DNA of 64,000 nucleotides, taken from assembly GCA_964036275.1 (NCBI GenBank), contig OZ038433.1, positions 28,751,485 to 28,815,484 on the forward strand, in the 5' to 3' direction. This stretch comes from Litoditis marina (Eukaryota; Nematoda; Chromadorea; Rhabditida; Rhabditidae). The notes under the pieces are model-generated. The model was given only the letters and a program-made list of their open reading frames with translations, had not been told where the DNA came from and ran no database searches. Below are positions 11,879 through 22,460 of this stretch, in pieces (position 1 is the first letter of the stretch; each line of letters opens with the position of its first letter). The translations under genes were made by a program, and so were the position numbers.

Positions 11879-11994
11879 CATTTCGATTTGGCTCCCAAAC
11901 ACTGTCCAACTCCGAAAATAAACGGAGCACTGCAGTAGAATTGAATTTCGACACCGAGTGACCACGCATGTACAAGGAAACGATATGACAGAAT
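11879..11994 (-). pseudogene. Inverted copy of acyltransferase exon 4
   Basis: Exact reverse complement of 10,730-10,845 in the right arm, with its splice sites. It cannot contribute to the plus-strand message. In a read-through transcript it would pair with exon 4. Confidence 0.85.
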
Positions 11995-12334
11995 CTGGAA
12001 CAATTTACCATACCATTTTGAAACAACATCACAATGTGGGTATAATTCATGTATGTATGTATGCACGTATGTGTGTATATTGACTACATCCAACGAGTTG
12101 AAATGTAGTCTAGATAGTTTGTTTACCCGCTATTAGAGTCCTGTCGTAACTGCTCAGACAAGTCACAGTTAATTGGCAAGCCACTTTCTTTGTGATCTCG
12201 ACGAGATGAGTGGGCAGATCAGAGTGAAACAGACTGTCTCAGACTGTCTTTGCCTCATTGACCTGCCCACTCTCTCGCTTCTGTAGTTTTCTAATTGCAA
12301 AAAAGACGAAATGTTTGTGCGTGGAAAACTGTAC

Positions 12335-12453
12335 CTGATCCCAATACCCATCGTTCTGGAATAGTGGCTGGATGTTGGAAACGAAGGGAATAGACCACTC
12401 CAGATCAGTAACTAGCTGTTCATCGTCGGGATACACAAGAAGATGGTAGCAAC
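12335..12453 (-). pseudogene. Inverted copy of acyltransferase exon 3
   Basis: Exact reverse complement of 10,271-10,389 in the right arm, including its splice sites. Confidence 0.85.
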
Positions 12454-12623
12454 CTGAACACACTCGTGAAGTTAAAAGTTGAAGTTGAAGTTACCCCTGT
12501 TCTACAAAGTTCCACGCGAAACTTTGCAGAGAACAGTCTTGGAGGAAAACTTTGTGAGGCAGACCGATTCCAGCCTACCATCCCCATTCGGCCAGGGAGC
12601 ATAAACAAGACCTGAAAGGCCTA

Positions 12624-12864
12624 GAGAGGACTGGAATGAATTTTCAAATAAAAGATCAACTGAGACAGTTCGATATATGTCCTTTTCATACTGAAATGTC
12701 CATTTCAGAGTTCTATTTTCAAAATTTCACTATTTTTTTGCTTGCTGTCAGGGACGCAGAGTATGATTTGGAGTGAATGAATATTGGTTGCGCGCACTTC
12801 TCTGTCTCTCCGTGCTAACGCCGTTAGCCAAGTTTGGCATTCAATGCAGCCCCCCTTTAACTTG
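12624..12864 (-). mobile_element. TTAA MITE copy in palindrome right arm
   Basis: Mirror image of the copy at 9,860-10,100 and identical wherever compared. It is duplicated with the arm, not an independent insertion. Confidence 0.75.
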
Positions 12865-13027
12865 CGTAGATATTTTACTACCAATGTATCGCCCATGGAG
12901 GCACGATTGCTTTGGTTTGGCAAAGGTGGGAATCGAGCGTGTGAGCCTTTTAGTGATGTGATCGAAGGGAATGACCAAATCTTTTCATAGTTTTATTTTT
13001 GTAGACAGGTGCACGCTACTCGATGCT

Positions 13028-13487
13028 ATGAAACGTAATTTGTCATTGTCTACTTTTTATGTTCGCAAGTTGGCGACTCCGGAGCAGCGAAGGGCCGTAT
13101 TTTTCGCCAGACAAGCCAAACGAGATGTAACCGCTGCTGTTTCGACTAGACTGCAAACTACGCCAGCTCCCACAAGAACAGAAGAAAGCGTCGCCGAAAG
13201 AACGTTGCCTCTAAAGGTACCTACAGAAGAATCTTGTGATAATGATTCCCTGGCCAGTGGAGATATTGTCAAATTTGATGATTTTCATGATAGAATTACT
13301 AAAACGTCTTCGCCGTATCCGGGACAATGGTGGCTATGTTCCAGATCTATATTCTTTGTTCCGTAAACTGCATTATGAGGACCAAACGTTTGTATCTGAT
13401 CGTTACTTCGAACTGTATAATTTCCGTGTTCACCATCAATACTATTTCTGGCTAATGTTCAGCAAACTTGTCACAATTATTACGTAG
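13028..13487 (+). pseudogene. Unidentified coding remnant beside the palindrome
   Basis: An open frame runs from ATG 13,028 to a stop at 13,366. It encodes STFYVRKLATPEQRRA, FFARQAKRD and a Ser/Thr/Pro-rich stretch. From about 13,300 a second frame continues with VPDLYSLFRKLHYEDQ, so a frameshift is likely. 28,838-28,945 is clearly homologous DNA ('gcctcgccagacaatcaag' type match) and preserves VRKFETSEQRKAGFLARQ in one frame. Two diverged copies keeping the same frame argue for an ancient protein or transposon ORF. The family is not recognised. Confidence 0.45.
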
Positions 13488-13489
13488 TT

Positions 13490-14566
13490 TGTTTTTTTGT
13501 ATATTGCTCTCCATGTAACTGATATTGATTCGTCCCCAATGCAAGTTTGCTGATCAGACATCGACCATGTATGCATTTCTCTCCATGTATGCTTTATTCG
13601 ATTAGCCCGCCTCGAGCGTATTAAATGAACAAATTATTAAATAGACTGAGGTAGTTTTCATTTGCCTTTCAAGTTGTATACTCCTTCAGAATGATACACA
13701 CCAGAAAAACCAACTTGAGTTTCATTTTCTTTGAAGGCTGTACATCATGCTTCTGATATCTTCACTTTTTTCTCAAGTGAATTCTACACCGAAGGTTGCA
13801 TATGGTATGCTTCATTGCAGGTGACACATTAAAACTGTATTTAAAATTTTATGTTGTATTTGCAAACTTCGATGATGATGTGAAATGGGTAAACAGAAAC
13901 GGTATTGCTGTTTGATCTGCCAACACACATCATATTTATTAGGTCCGAATATCCCACTTGCATAGGGTTCAAATTACAAAAGATCGAAACTATCCTATTC
14001 GGTGAAATCACTTATAGGAAATCAACGGTGGCCTTCTCAGTTTTTTTACGTTCTTGATTTAAGAAATCGTGGAAATGAACATAATTCACTCTGTGTTTTG
14101 TAGGGGAGGTCAAAGTATGAAACATAGTTTCGATTGCGATGTAGATCTTCGACATTTTCAGAGTATGGCAGTTTCTTAGCAGTGTTGTTCTCAAAAATAC
14201 TTGGTTTCGCAAAGATAAAGAGGTGTATCAACCTGTCAATGAAGAAGGTATGTAGCGGTCGCTCTGGGACTAGCAGTTTTCAAATTAAGTTTCGGATCAA
14301 TCAGATTTTATGAAAAGAAAAAAACTATTTTTCCAAGGAACAACGAACTGCTAGACAATTTTCAATGGTGTTAAATATCTCCAAAATGGTTTGCCAAAGT
14401 CTCAAGTTAACTCGCAAAAATTATAAGATTGTTCTAGACTTCACCCAATAATTGAACCTTTCAGTGAAATCGATGCAGTAATAGGTGAGAAACATTCTGA
14501 CTGATTTTGTTACGAGTTTTCTATGTAGAATTTGGACATTTTAATTGTGCAACATTGATATTTTAG
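13490..14566. other. No exon recognised
   Basis: Should hold the middle acyltransferase exon(s) if the gene were intact. I see no acyltransferase-like segment in phase. The sequence is AT-rich with short open frames only. Confidence 0.45.
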
Positions 14567-14684
14567 CCAAAATCTCCGACTCCAGTTCAATTGGTTTCCC
14601 CCAAGTTTCGTGTGACTTGTCCGTGGTTGTGCTAGTGACAACCGTCGCACTCAACCCCTTCTGGATTTCTCAGACCGAAATGAG
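14567..14684 (+). CDS. Acyltransferase exon 5 (downstream block)
   Basis: Encodes a hydrophobic segment SVVVLVTTVALNPFW, resembling the late membrane helices of OAC proteins. Acceptor is 'gatattttag', donor is GTGACT. It begins needing one upstream base and ends in phase 2, joining exon 6 to give Arg. Confidence 0.65.
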
Positions 14685-14944
14685 GTGACTGGTCCGGATG
14701 CAGTTTTTCTCCTAATTTTGTCACCTTTTTATGTCATCGAAATACTAAGAATGACTAATAAGAATAGTATTAATAATAATCAAATTGCAATTACAAAATG
14801 AACAAAAACAACAGATTCTAAGGTCAAGAGGAACCGTACGTAATTTCTGTCAATTGATATTTCCAAAGCTGCACCGTCCTAGAACATCACAGTGGCTCCA
14901 TTAGACGTTTTCAGTAACCGTTTTGAACAATGAAATAATTTCAG

Positions 14945-15126
14945 AATAGCTGGAACGTTTCTCACAGCAGTCCTGATCCATAATTCCCACTCCAAAAATG
15001 GTTCCATTCTGAATAACTCGGTTTTGAACTATTTCGGAGACATTTCGTACACTCTGTATTTGGTCCATTGGCCGATACTGGTAGCCATCAAATACTACCT
15101 AAATGTGGAGCAACTCAACAATGACA
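14945..15126 (+). CDS. Acyltransferase exon 6
   Basis: Encodes a membrane segment then YFGDISYTLYLVHWPI, the hallmark near the C-terminal end of acyltransferase-3 domains. Acceptor is 'aatttcag', donor is GTCAGT, and it ends in phase 1. Confidence 0.85.
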
Positions 15127-15458
15127 GTCAGTTTTTGTGGTTTTTCGAGGCGATTAGAACTGAAAAACCAAATAAAAATTCAACTAGGTACTATTATGTT
15201 TCGATTAAAGCATGTTGTTCTCTTATATGTCTCACTGTTTGATTATATACAACAACAGTTATGGTTATGAATAATGCTGAACATTAGGTAATAGTTATGT
15301 TGCGACTACCAAAGTTATAAAGGAAACCCAGTAAACCAACCTATTTGACATCTACTGTACCAGTATGATACTCATACTGCTTCAGATGCATCGTTTTGCT
15401 GTTTTTTTTTTCATGTAAAGTGTTTGCATTGCTTGTTTGTAATTTTGTTTGGTTTCAG

Positions 15459-15553
15459 TTCTGCTATTCACATTGGTGCTGGTAGTTATTTCATCAGTTT
15501 TAATTCATCACACGATAGAGGTGAATGATTCACGATTATCCGTAGAGAAGTAA
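15459..15553 (+). CDS. Acyltransferase exon 7, terminal
   Basis: Phase-compatible with exon 6. Encodes the final membrane helix LLFTLVLVVISSVL and IHHTIEVN, then stops at TAA 15,551-15,553. Many nematode OAC proteins continue into an SGNH domain; none is seen before or after this stop. Confidence 0.75.
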
Positions 15554-15591
15554 TGGTAAACATAGAGAAATACGGAATTACAGCGTTGAAA

Positions 15592-15605
15592 GGGGGGGGG
15601 GGGGG
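15592..15605. repeat. Poly-G tract (14 G)
   Basis: One of several mononucleotide C/G runs in the window, others near 8,170, 30,042, 31,425, 31,500, 58,303, 59,130 and 62,830. Such runs can form G-quadruplexes. Confidence 0.9.
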
Positions 15606-15764
15606 AATCATCTGAGAAAAGTGCACTTTGAGACGTTCGTGGTATTTTATTCAACTAGTGTGGTGAAAGTGGTGGAATTTGTATCAAAACCAGTATTATT
15701 TTGCAATTTGCGTAACTAACATGATGCAGCACAAGTAAAGTAACCAGCAAAATTATTCTCTTGG

Positions 15765-15890
15765 GTTCATATTTCATATTAATATTTATTCATTCACGTC
15801 GCTTCGTTGCGAGACGGTGTTCATCATACATATCACAGATCTTTGTTTGAGCAGCCTCTTGTGAATTGTTCTTGGTTCTTTTCCTTCAAT
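15765..15890 (+). repeat. Family C repeat copy
   Basis: 'cattcacgtcgcttcgttgc' and 'gttcatcatacatatcacaga' recur at 52,330-52,460 (+) and 47,715-47,845 (-). Confidence 0.7.
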
Positions 15891-17505
15891 GTCAAAACCA
15901 TCAATGTTATCATGTTGTAGCTAAATTTGGCAGTGATGTAAAAAATTATGAAACTGTCCGTACGATACATTCCAGAAGTTTCTGGTGGGCGCAAATACCC
16001 CAACGTCCGTGGCGGTGTCGTTGTGCTGCGTCGGAACCATTCTGCTGTGGTCCTCCTTCCATTGTTCGGCCTCGGTTGCGTCGACGTCAGTTAGTCTCTC
16101 GCCTGAAGGTAAACGATTACTCAGCTAGTTTCTACGGTACAAGTTCCACACCACAGTCAAATGATGTTTTATTGAGTTCGCTCTTTCTGCTATATTTAGC
16201 TGTGTTTATAGTTCGATTCTGCTCCTTTCCGGTCAGCATTTGAGATTGAAAATCTGTATCTTGTATCGCATGGAAGGTTTGAGTACAGCCTTAAAGACAC
16301 CGTTTCTCTATAACTTTGTTTGCATGAGAAATTTAAAAGTTCAAAAATATTCTCTAATCGTGTTACAGTAAGAAAACAAAGCAAGATACAGAACTGAAAT
16401 TTGTATGTTTTCATGGTTTTTTCACGACCTTTTCAGTCCGAATGAAAACTGAAACGTCGAAAGTAAAGGGGAACGGTCCTTTCAACTGGTAAGCCCCAAG
16501 ATTTGACCCAAATGTGTCTCTGTCTTGCTCTTTTTTTAGAGACTCAAGCCTATGTGCGTAGCACTCGCGTTGCACGTCTTCCGATATTAGTGAGCTATCG
16601 TTTGCTAATAAACAGCGAGTTTCTTACAGAAGTGCGCAAGACAGGAGAGACTGAATTTTGCGAAACGTGCATACTCATTCCAGTAGTAGCATACTCATTC
16701 CAATATTGAGAGATTGACATGATTTCAGTTCCGTATTATTGTATTGTGTTGTTCACAAATGTCTGAGTAGTCTATATTGTTTACATTCATGTGCACTGCA
16801 CCCCTCACCTGTGCGATAGTGTGTCTTGGCGCCAGGTTTGTAGAAAGAAATACCATCTGAACCTAGAATGACACACTTGTACACTTGAACACTACCACAG
16901 GATGAACAAAAAACCGTAGAAGTCTTATTTAAATGCATTCACTTGAAGTGCTTTTCGCGGTCGATAACGATATCGGTGTTTTGAATTTCTTGCTCAATTT
17001 CAAGTATTCAGATCCAGCCCGTGGACTTCGCATGTTGGCTAGTTTTTGGGGTTCGGAAACTGAATTTCGCGCAAAAGCCCCTACGCAAAGGTTTGAACGT
17101 GAAAACGTCTGTTGCACTTAACCCTCATTCGCTAGTAATGATTTTATGAACCACAATGAGGTCTGCAGTATTTCTTCTATATTCTAAAGGGACCTAGTTA
17201 AGTTTCCTGTTTCTAAATGCAGAACTAGGGATTTCACAATACGTATAGCCACCCGCCACCCAAACGGAAAAACAACTACCAAGTGAAATCGTTCTGAACT
17301 GATTCAAGTTCCTTAACAAACCCGCTGTCTGAGTTGAACACAGTAATTTCGAGTTCAATCATTAGTTCATTAGTTGAACATAAGTTTTATACGCTTTTAG
17401 CCAACATTCCTATTCCGTTTTCGAAACATAAAATATTGTATGCCTTTATAATACTTTATAATATGTTTCCCATGATCTTTGAATAGGTAATGCACACTTT
17501 TCTTC
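15891..17505. other. No supported gene
   Basis: 15,956-16,109 is more GC-rich than its surroundings and ends 'cctgaag|gtaaac', like an exon with a donor site, but no frame shows a known family. 16,933-17,121 is a 62-codon open frame without recognisable domain. Confidence 0.4.
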
Positions 17506-17511
17506 ACTTAC

Positions 17512-17733
17512 CTTTAGTGCTCGTAGAAGTTTCAGCACAACCAAACTTTTTGGATTGTTCTCAAACGCATGTTTTGTGCCTGCAAAACAGACAATTGACT
17601 CCACACCCAGTTTCTTCCACGACAAAACAGTTATTGGTAAGGGAAATAAGTATTGTGCGTCTGAAGTGGCACCGAGTACAACGTATGTCTTAGTGGAGAA
17701 ATTATAGCCGAGCCCAGGTGTGATATCTTCCAC
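17512..17733 (-). CDS. Exon of a nematode glycosyltransferase-like protein
   Basis: 74 in-frame codons lie between a TTTCAG acceptor and a GTAAGT donor, both phase 0. The translation contains YVVLGATSDAQYLFPLPIT, then VLSWKKLG, then IVCFAG. This resembles the start of nematode proteins with a beta-strand, 'xxD/N-x-x-Y-x-(L/F)PLPI' and 'aWkrlG' pattern that I associate with a glycosyltransferase-like fold; the family name is uncertain. No catalytic DxD is in this exon. Possible upstream coding sequence (17,890-18,081, minus) and downstream exons could not be confirmed, so this may be a gene fragment. Confidence 0.5.
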
Positions 17734-19075
17734 CTGAAATGGAGTTGAAAGACAAACAAGTGATTTTGTGAAAAGACGCAATCAACTTAAAAGGGAGCGT
17801 TTGGATAAAACGTGGATAAAACATGGGTATAACTTAATGATTCACAGGGATGTATGAAGAACATGATAGGAGAGGAGAACAGTATAAAATTACACAACAA
17901 ACAAAAAATTACAACACGAGATCTTGTTTATGAAGCGTGGAACATCGTTGAACGTGTTCACATCGAGATTTCTAAGTTGCGATCGTAGTTTCCCGAGAGA
18001 CATAGCGTTATATTCGTTACGAGTAAACTGTAAACATATTCCAATACTTTTCAACACGAGTAAAGTACCAATTTTCATCACGGTAAGTTTTAGGTTGACG
18101 AATCAATTTATTGTCTGATATTTCTACTCAAAACGAAAGGACACCTGACCAAGTGAGATTTTCCATGCAAAATTTTGTGCGCTTGCAATAAATCAATTTC
18201 AATTCTTCTGGAGTAACTAGATGGAGTATCAAGTTTTGCGAGTCTGTCACTGTATGACACATACGGGATTTTAATAACAGACTTCTATGAAAAAAAATCC
18301 CGTAGAAAACGACGTGTAGAAAAAAAACTATGACTTATTCACTGAAAAACTCAGTGAGATAACGCACTTGAGATTTATGCAGCAGCATTCTGTATGTTAT
18401 GTTTTCTCAATGGACCTGCTTCGAAACACACTAGGTTTATTTAGCTCTCATTATTAAGTAAGCGGTACATCCAGTAATACTCAAGTCGTATCTGAAGATG
18501 TTTCGCCTCTGTGCGAATTTTATGAGGGAACTCACGGAACTGATGTGAAGAGTTTGGTAGTTAGAATAGTATATATACCACGTACAAAACATTACTAAAA
18601 CTCTGCAAGAATGAACGTCGATCTTTGTGAATTTGAAACTAGATTCTGATTTGTGGTCAATATTCATATGACCAACACCGACTAGAAAAAAGTAAATATA
18701 AAACACTTTACCAAATGTCACTGAGTAACCTTATCATTCGTTACATAAACATGTTTTGATCCATCTTATGCTAAAATTCTCCGACTTGTAGTTCACGCCG
18801 ATCGAAAGTATAACGCCGATTTTCCGAATCGTCTGAAATATCAGCGTTTGAAAAAATATTGAAGATAAAACCCACCCTAAATAAAACCACACGGTACTCT
18901 TTGAATGTTTCATATAGATGTAGACTACTTTTCGGTCAAGTTTTCTTGCTGTCATTGAGCCAACATGACACGTAATCAAATTTGCAGTCCGGTTTGTCGA
19001 TGTACTTCCCTGCAATATGCATAATAGTACGAAGCGAGCGCGATGTACGGACGACCCGGAAGATAAAGGGCGAAA
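17734..19075. other. No supported gene
   Basis: Two minus-strand open frames (18,437-18,721 and 18,734-19,135) contain splice-like signals ('catattgcag' near 19,010) but no recognised domain. They could be decayed exons. Confidence 0.35.
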
Positions 19076-19254
19076 GAAATAAGAGAAGGAAATATGGTGG
19101 AACACATGTTGTAAATTGAGTAATGTATAAATCAATTTGTAGTTTGTTTCGCCTATAAGTCCCTACAAAACTACACTGGCTAACGGTTAAGGCTCATCAG
19201 GGGATTCCGTTAGCCATAACTAGGAGTTTATGTGATGAACAACAATTTATTTTG

Positions 19255-19311
<57 letters not shown>

Positions 19312-19504
19312 AGAGTAAATATTACGAAATAAGAGAAGGAAATATGGTGGAACACATGTTGTAAATTGAGTAATGTATAAATCAATTTGTAGTTTGTTTC
19401 GCCTATAAGTCCCTACAAAACTACACTGGCTAACGGTTAAGGCTCATCAGGGGATTCCGTTAGCCATAACTAGGAGTTTATGTGATGAACAACAATTTAT
19501 TTTG

Positions 19505-19545
<41 letters not shown>

Positions 19546-19555
19546 AGAGTAAATA
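19076..19555. repeat. 250-bp tandem duplication ending in GA repeats
   Basis: Copy 1 (19,076-19,325) and copy 2 (19,326-about 19,555) are nearly identical. Both contain 'ggctaacggttaaggctcat' and end in (GA)n then 'aaataagagtaaatatta'. The GA tract is longer in copy 1. Near identity implies a recent event or an assembly effect. Confidence 0.9.
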
Positions 19556-19855
19556 TTACAAACCTATATTATAAACCTATATAAAAGAACAATGAGGAAT
19601 ATTATAAACCTATATAAATACATAAAGTTTCCTAAAATACCTGTATATGACGTTGTGGGGGTGACTATTGATGTCATGTTGTTTGAGTTATTGTCCTTGT
19701 TTATTTTTCGCGCCAAATATTTAAACGAAGGAATGTGGCTATATTGTAGTTCTTTTGATTTGGAGCGTGCTTGTTTTAATTACGTACTGTAGGATGGTGT
19801 TTGGTCAATTCGATAGTTCACTGAACGTCCAGTTGCGTATTTTTCATATAGTCCT

Positions 19856-21769
19856 TTAATGTTTATGAATTATAGGATTCTTCCATCCAGGTACTTTATT
19901 GTATTCGCTGCTTAGGTCTTTGTGACCGTATTTGAACCTGATAAGCTCATTCTGTTTGATAACTTTGTAGATTTTGTGTAAGATATAATCTTTGGGGTAG
20001 TTATTTCCATTAAATTCAGTGTATAATGTTTTGAGTCTATTAATAAAGTCTGGTAGCTGGCTACAACAACGGCTGATACGTATAATTTTACCATGTAAGG
20101 TATTCAGCCCGATTTGTAGTGGGATATTGGATTTATAGTGAGGGTAACGCATAATCTTAAAAGAATAATCATCCGTTTCGTTATATAGTTTAGTTATGAG
20201 TTGTTTATCTCTAGTTATGTGGAATTCTATGTCCAAAAATTGACCCTCTCCTGCATTAGTATTAGTTTGTTCTAAATTTAGGGATGCATGATGAATATCT
20301 TTTTGGAAAGTTTCAATTATTTGAAGGTTTTGTGTTGATTTACTATCGTAAAGTACCAATAAGTCGTCCATATAGCGAAAGCTTATTAGATTTCTTATAT
20401 TGAAGTTAGTTCTGTTCTTATTGATATAAATGTATTCCATATAATTGAGGGTGAGGTCAGTCATTAGTGGTGATGCATTATTACCTTGGGGTATACCTTT
20501 GATTTGCTTGTATGTTTGGCCGCCATATTTGGCGAAGCTATTTTCCAGAATGTGGGTTAACACACTTTCAATTTCTTCTTTACTATGACTAAAGTGTTTG
20601 GAACGAGCTATTTTATCTTTAGTATATGACGTATGAAATTCATTACTGGTTTTGTAGTTTGCGTTATTACCTGCATTGTTAAAGCATATATCTATCATGT
20701 TAAAAATAGCTTTTTTCACTATTTCGTGAGGTAAATCAGTGAAGAGACTGCTGAAATCTCCGGTAAATATACCAATATTTTACTTTGTTATTTCTGAGTG
20801 ATCTGAGTAGTTGGAGACTCCATTCAGTGGACCAGTACATTTTATAATTTGCACGACTTTCAATAACTGTACAATAACGTTAAAGTGACATTTAATACGT
20901 TTAAGAATTAGCTGTATATTAAGTGATAATTTTCTGATGCTGCCATCTCTGGAACCTGTTATGAATCTGAACTTTATAGGGGTTTTGTGTAGTTTGGGTA
21001 TTCCGTAAATTCTAGGTACTGTTGGTGAGCTATGATTTTCATTATAGTTCCAACTATGTTGTAATAACTTATGCCTATTAAGTATTTCTGCTTCCGTTTC
21101 TTCATTGTATTTAATGTATGGATTGCTACAATTAGAATTTACATTGTCATAGCTCATTTCCGTATTCATTAACTGAATGTATAGTTTTTTACATATAAAA
21201 GAATAGTTAGAGGAAGCTTCATCAGAACATTGCAGACAATCCTTCTTAATCCAGTATTGCGATCGTGTCGATTTTCTAAGCCGTCGTCTTTGTTCGCGAA
21301 GAACATAGTCCTTCTGACGCTCAAAAACTGAAAGAGAAGGATGAATGAACAAATAGGAATAAGCAATTTTGCTGAAATTTCGAAGGTTTTTGGCCGAGCG
21401 AAGCAAATTTTGTTCAGCGAGGCTTGTAGGCAGTACAACCTTGATCAAATTTGACCAAGATTTACCTTCTGGAACAGGCAAGCGATAAACAGTGACCGCT
21501 GTATTCTGAAACGCCTGACCGAGATCAGAAAATACTTCTGCGACGAAACTGAAATCAAAATTCTGTTTCTCCTGAGCAGTGACTTCTTCGAGTTCCGGAA
21601 CATTGACAAACACAACAGAGCGTTTACGCTCCTTCTCTTCCGCAGGATCGACAAATTCGACAGATTCTACATCAGGAGAAGTTCTACCAGTAGTGTCGGA
21701 AGTAGTTGGTACATTGCTAGATGGTAATACATTGATGAGAATGTTTTGAAAGGAAAATAATTGTGGCAA
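19856..21769 (-). pseudogene. Reverse transcriptase gene with one in-frame stop
   Basis: A single reading frame of about 638 codons is broken by one TAA (20,780-20,782). The part before the stop has a basic RNA-binding-like region (residues about 50-175: SVVFVNVPEL, LLRSAKNLRNF, then an R/K-rich stretch) and the RT entry motif YGIPKLHK. After the stop come region A (TGDFSSLFTDLP), GIPQGNNASPL, the catalytic FRYMDD and FLDIEF. The IPKLHK, GIPQG and YMDD order fits Penelope-like or related RTs found widely in animals. No GIY-YIG or endonuclease domain is visible after the RT. Region A starts one codon after the stop, so the nonsense mutation alone separates the halves. A non-LTR or DIRS-type assignment cannot be excluded. 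Confidence 0.75.
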
Positions 21770-22460
21770 AGGAATTCGAAACTTTACAAATATTCGTTAG
21801 TTTTATCTGCGCTCCGAATGAAAGCAACACAAGAATTAGAAGAATTGGACAAATCAGAAAAAATATCGGACAAGTCTGATGATGCACAATATTTCGAGGT
21901 ATTTCAAGAAATTATCGGAAATCCGAAACCATTCAGATTGGAGCGTCTTTTGTGCTGACCACTTAAAAAAATATATGAACTCTCTCTGTTTACGGAAAAG
22001 TGTAGACTTTACAACGGGTCGACTTTTGAAACTCAGGCATAGTATAGACCCTGGCCTGGCCATCTGTAAGACATTTCAACTCATTGTTCTGTTCTCTGGA
22101 AAAGTGTCAATTTAACAACAGATATATTTCATATATTCGTAATGTAAATCGATTAATTTGTGGTTGTTCCTTATCTTTATCGTGAAAGTGAATAATTTTC
22201 ACAGCGTAGCAAAGTCTGAAATGAAAGGTCAGTCACCCTGAAATTATCGGATATAGTTAGATTCACGGTAGAAATCTCAAGTATACAGGACACAAAATGG
22301 TTCACGGAAAGTAAACCACTAAGTGTGTGTAAATTGAGAAAACATTAGTAAAAAGTGGGGGAACCAACAAATGTGTGAGTTGTGTTTGGTTTGACCTCTA
22401 TATCAGCAGAAAGTGAACGAATTGCTGTGATACTGTACGAATTGCTGTGATACTGAAACT
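21770..22460 (+). repeat. Decayed element with possible THAP-like remnant (family D)
   Basis: 'tgtgctgaccacttaaaaaaatatatgaac' type sequence at 21,953-21,985 recurs as 'gctggccatttaaaaaatatatg' near 50,262 and in similar form near 25,682. In one frame it reads WSVFCADHLKKYMN, resembling the C-x2-H of THAP zinc fingers (P-element type). No full domain or long frame survives. A 22-bp unit 'acgaattgctgtgatactg' is duplicated near 22,420-22,460. Confidence 0.35.

Larger units (their letters stand above)
9703..13021. repeat. 3.3-kb near-perfect palindrome, axis at 11,362
   Basis: Positions x and 22,724-x are complementary from 9,703 to 13,021, giving two arms of 1,659 bp with a single unpaired base at 11,362. 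Every stretch I compared, including all open frames, is identical in the two arms. Symmetry stops sharply: flanks are 'agacaat|gagtagcg' on the left and 'cgctactc|gatgctat' on the right. Each arm carries acyltransferase exons 3 and 4 and a TTAA MITE copy. A perfect palindrome without spacer is typical of assembly or amplification fold-backs, but very young natural palindromes also look like this. Confidence 0.95.
7990..15553 (+). pseudogene. OAC-type acyltransferase-3 gene split by a palindrome
   Basis: A nematode O-acyltransferase-like (OAC) gene of the acyltransferase-3 family: multi-pass membrane proteins presumed to move acyl groups onto extracytoplasmic substrates. Seven exons in order are 7990-8102, 8340-8482, 10271-10389, 10730-10845, 14567-14684, 14945-15126 and 15459-15553. 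Family landmarks are RQDLQGIRG, FFVLSGYLMS, HAWSLGVEIQFY and LYLVHWPI. Phases match at exons 1-2, 2-3, 3-4 and again at 5-6 and 6-7. They fail between exon 4 (ends phase 2) and exon 5 (needs phase 1), and roughly 100-150 expected residues are absent there. That is where the axis and right arm of the palindrome lie. The ATG directly follows 'cttttcag', so trans-splicing right at the start codon is possible. Whether the break is biological or an assembly error cannot be decided from sequence alone. Confidence 0.8.

Noticed and set aside
11433..12990. Open frames in the palindrome right arm
   Set aside because: Exact mirror images of frames in the left arm; not independent genes.
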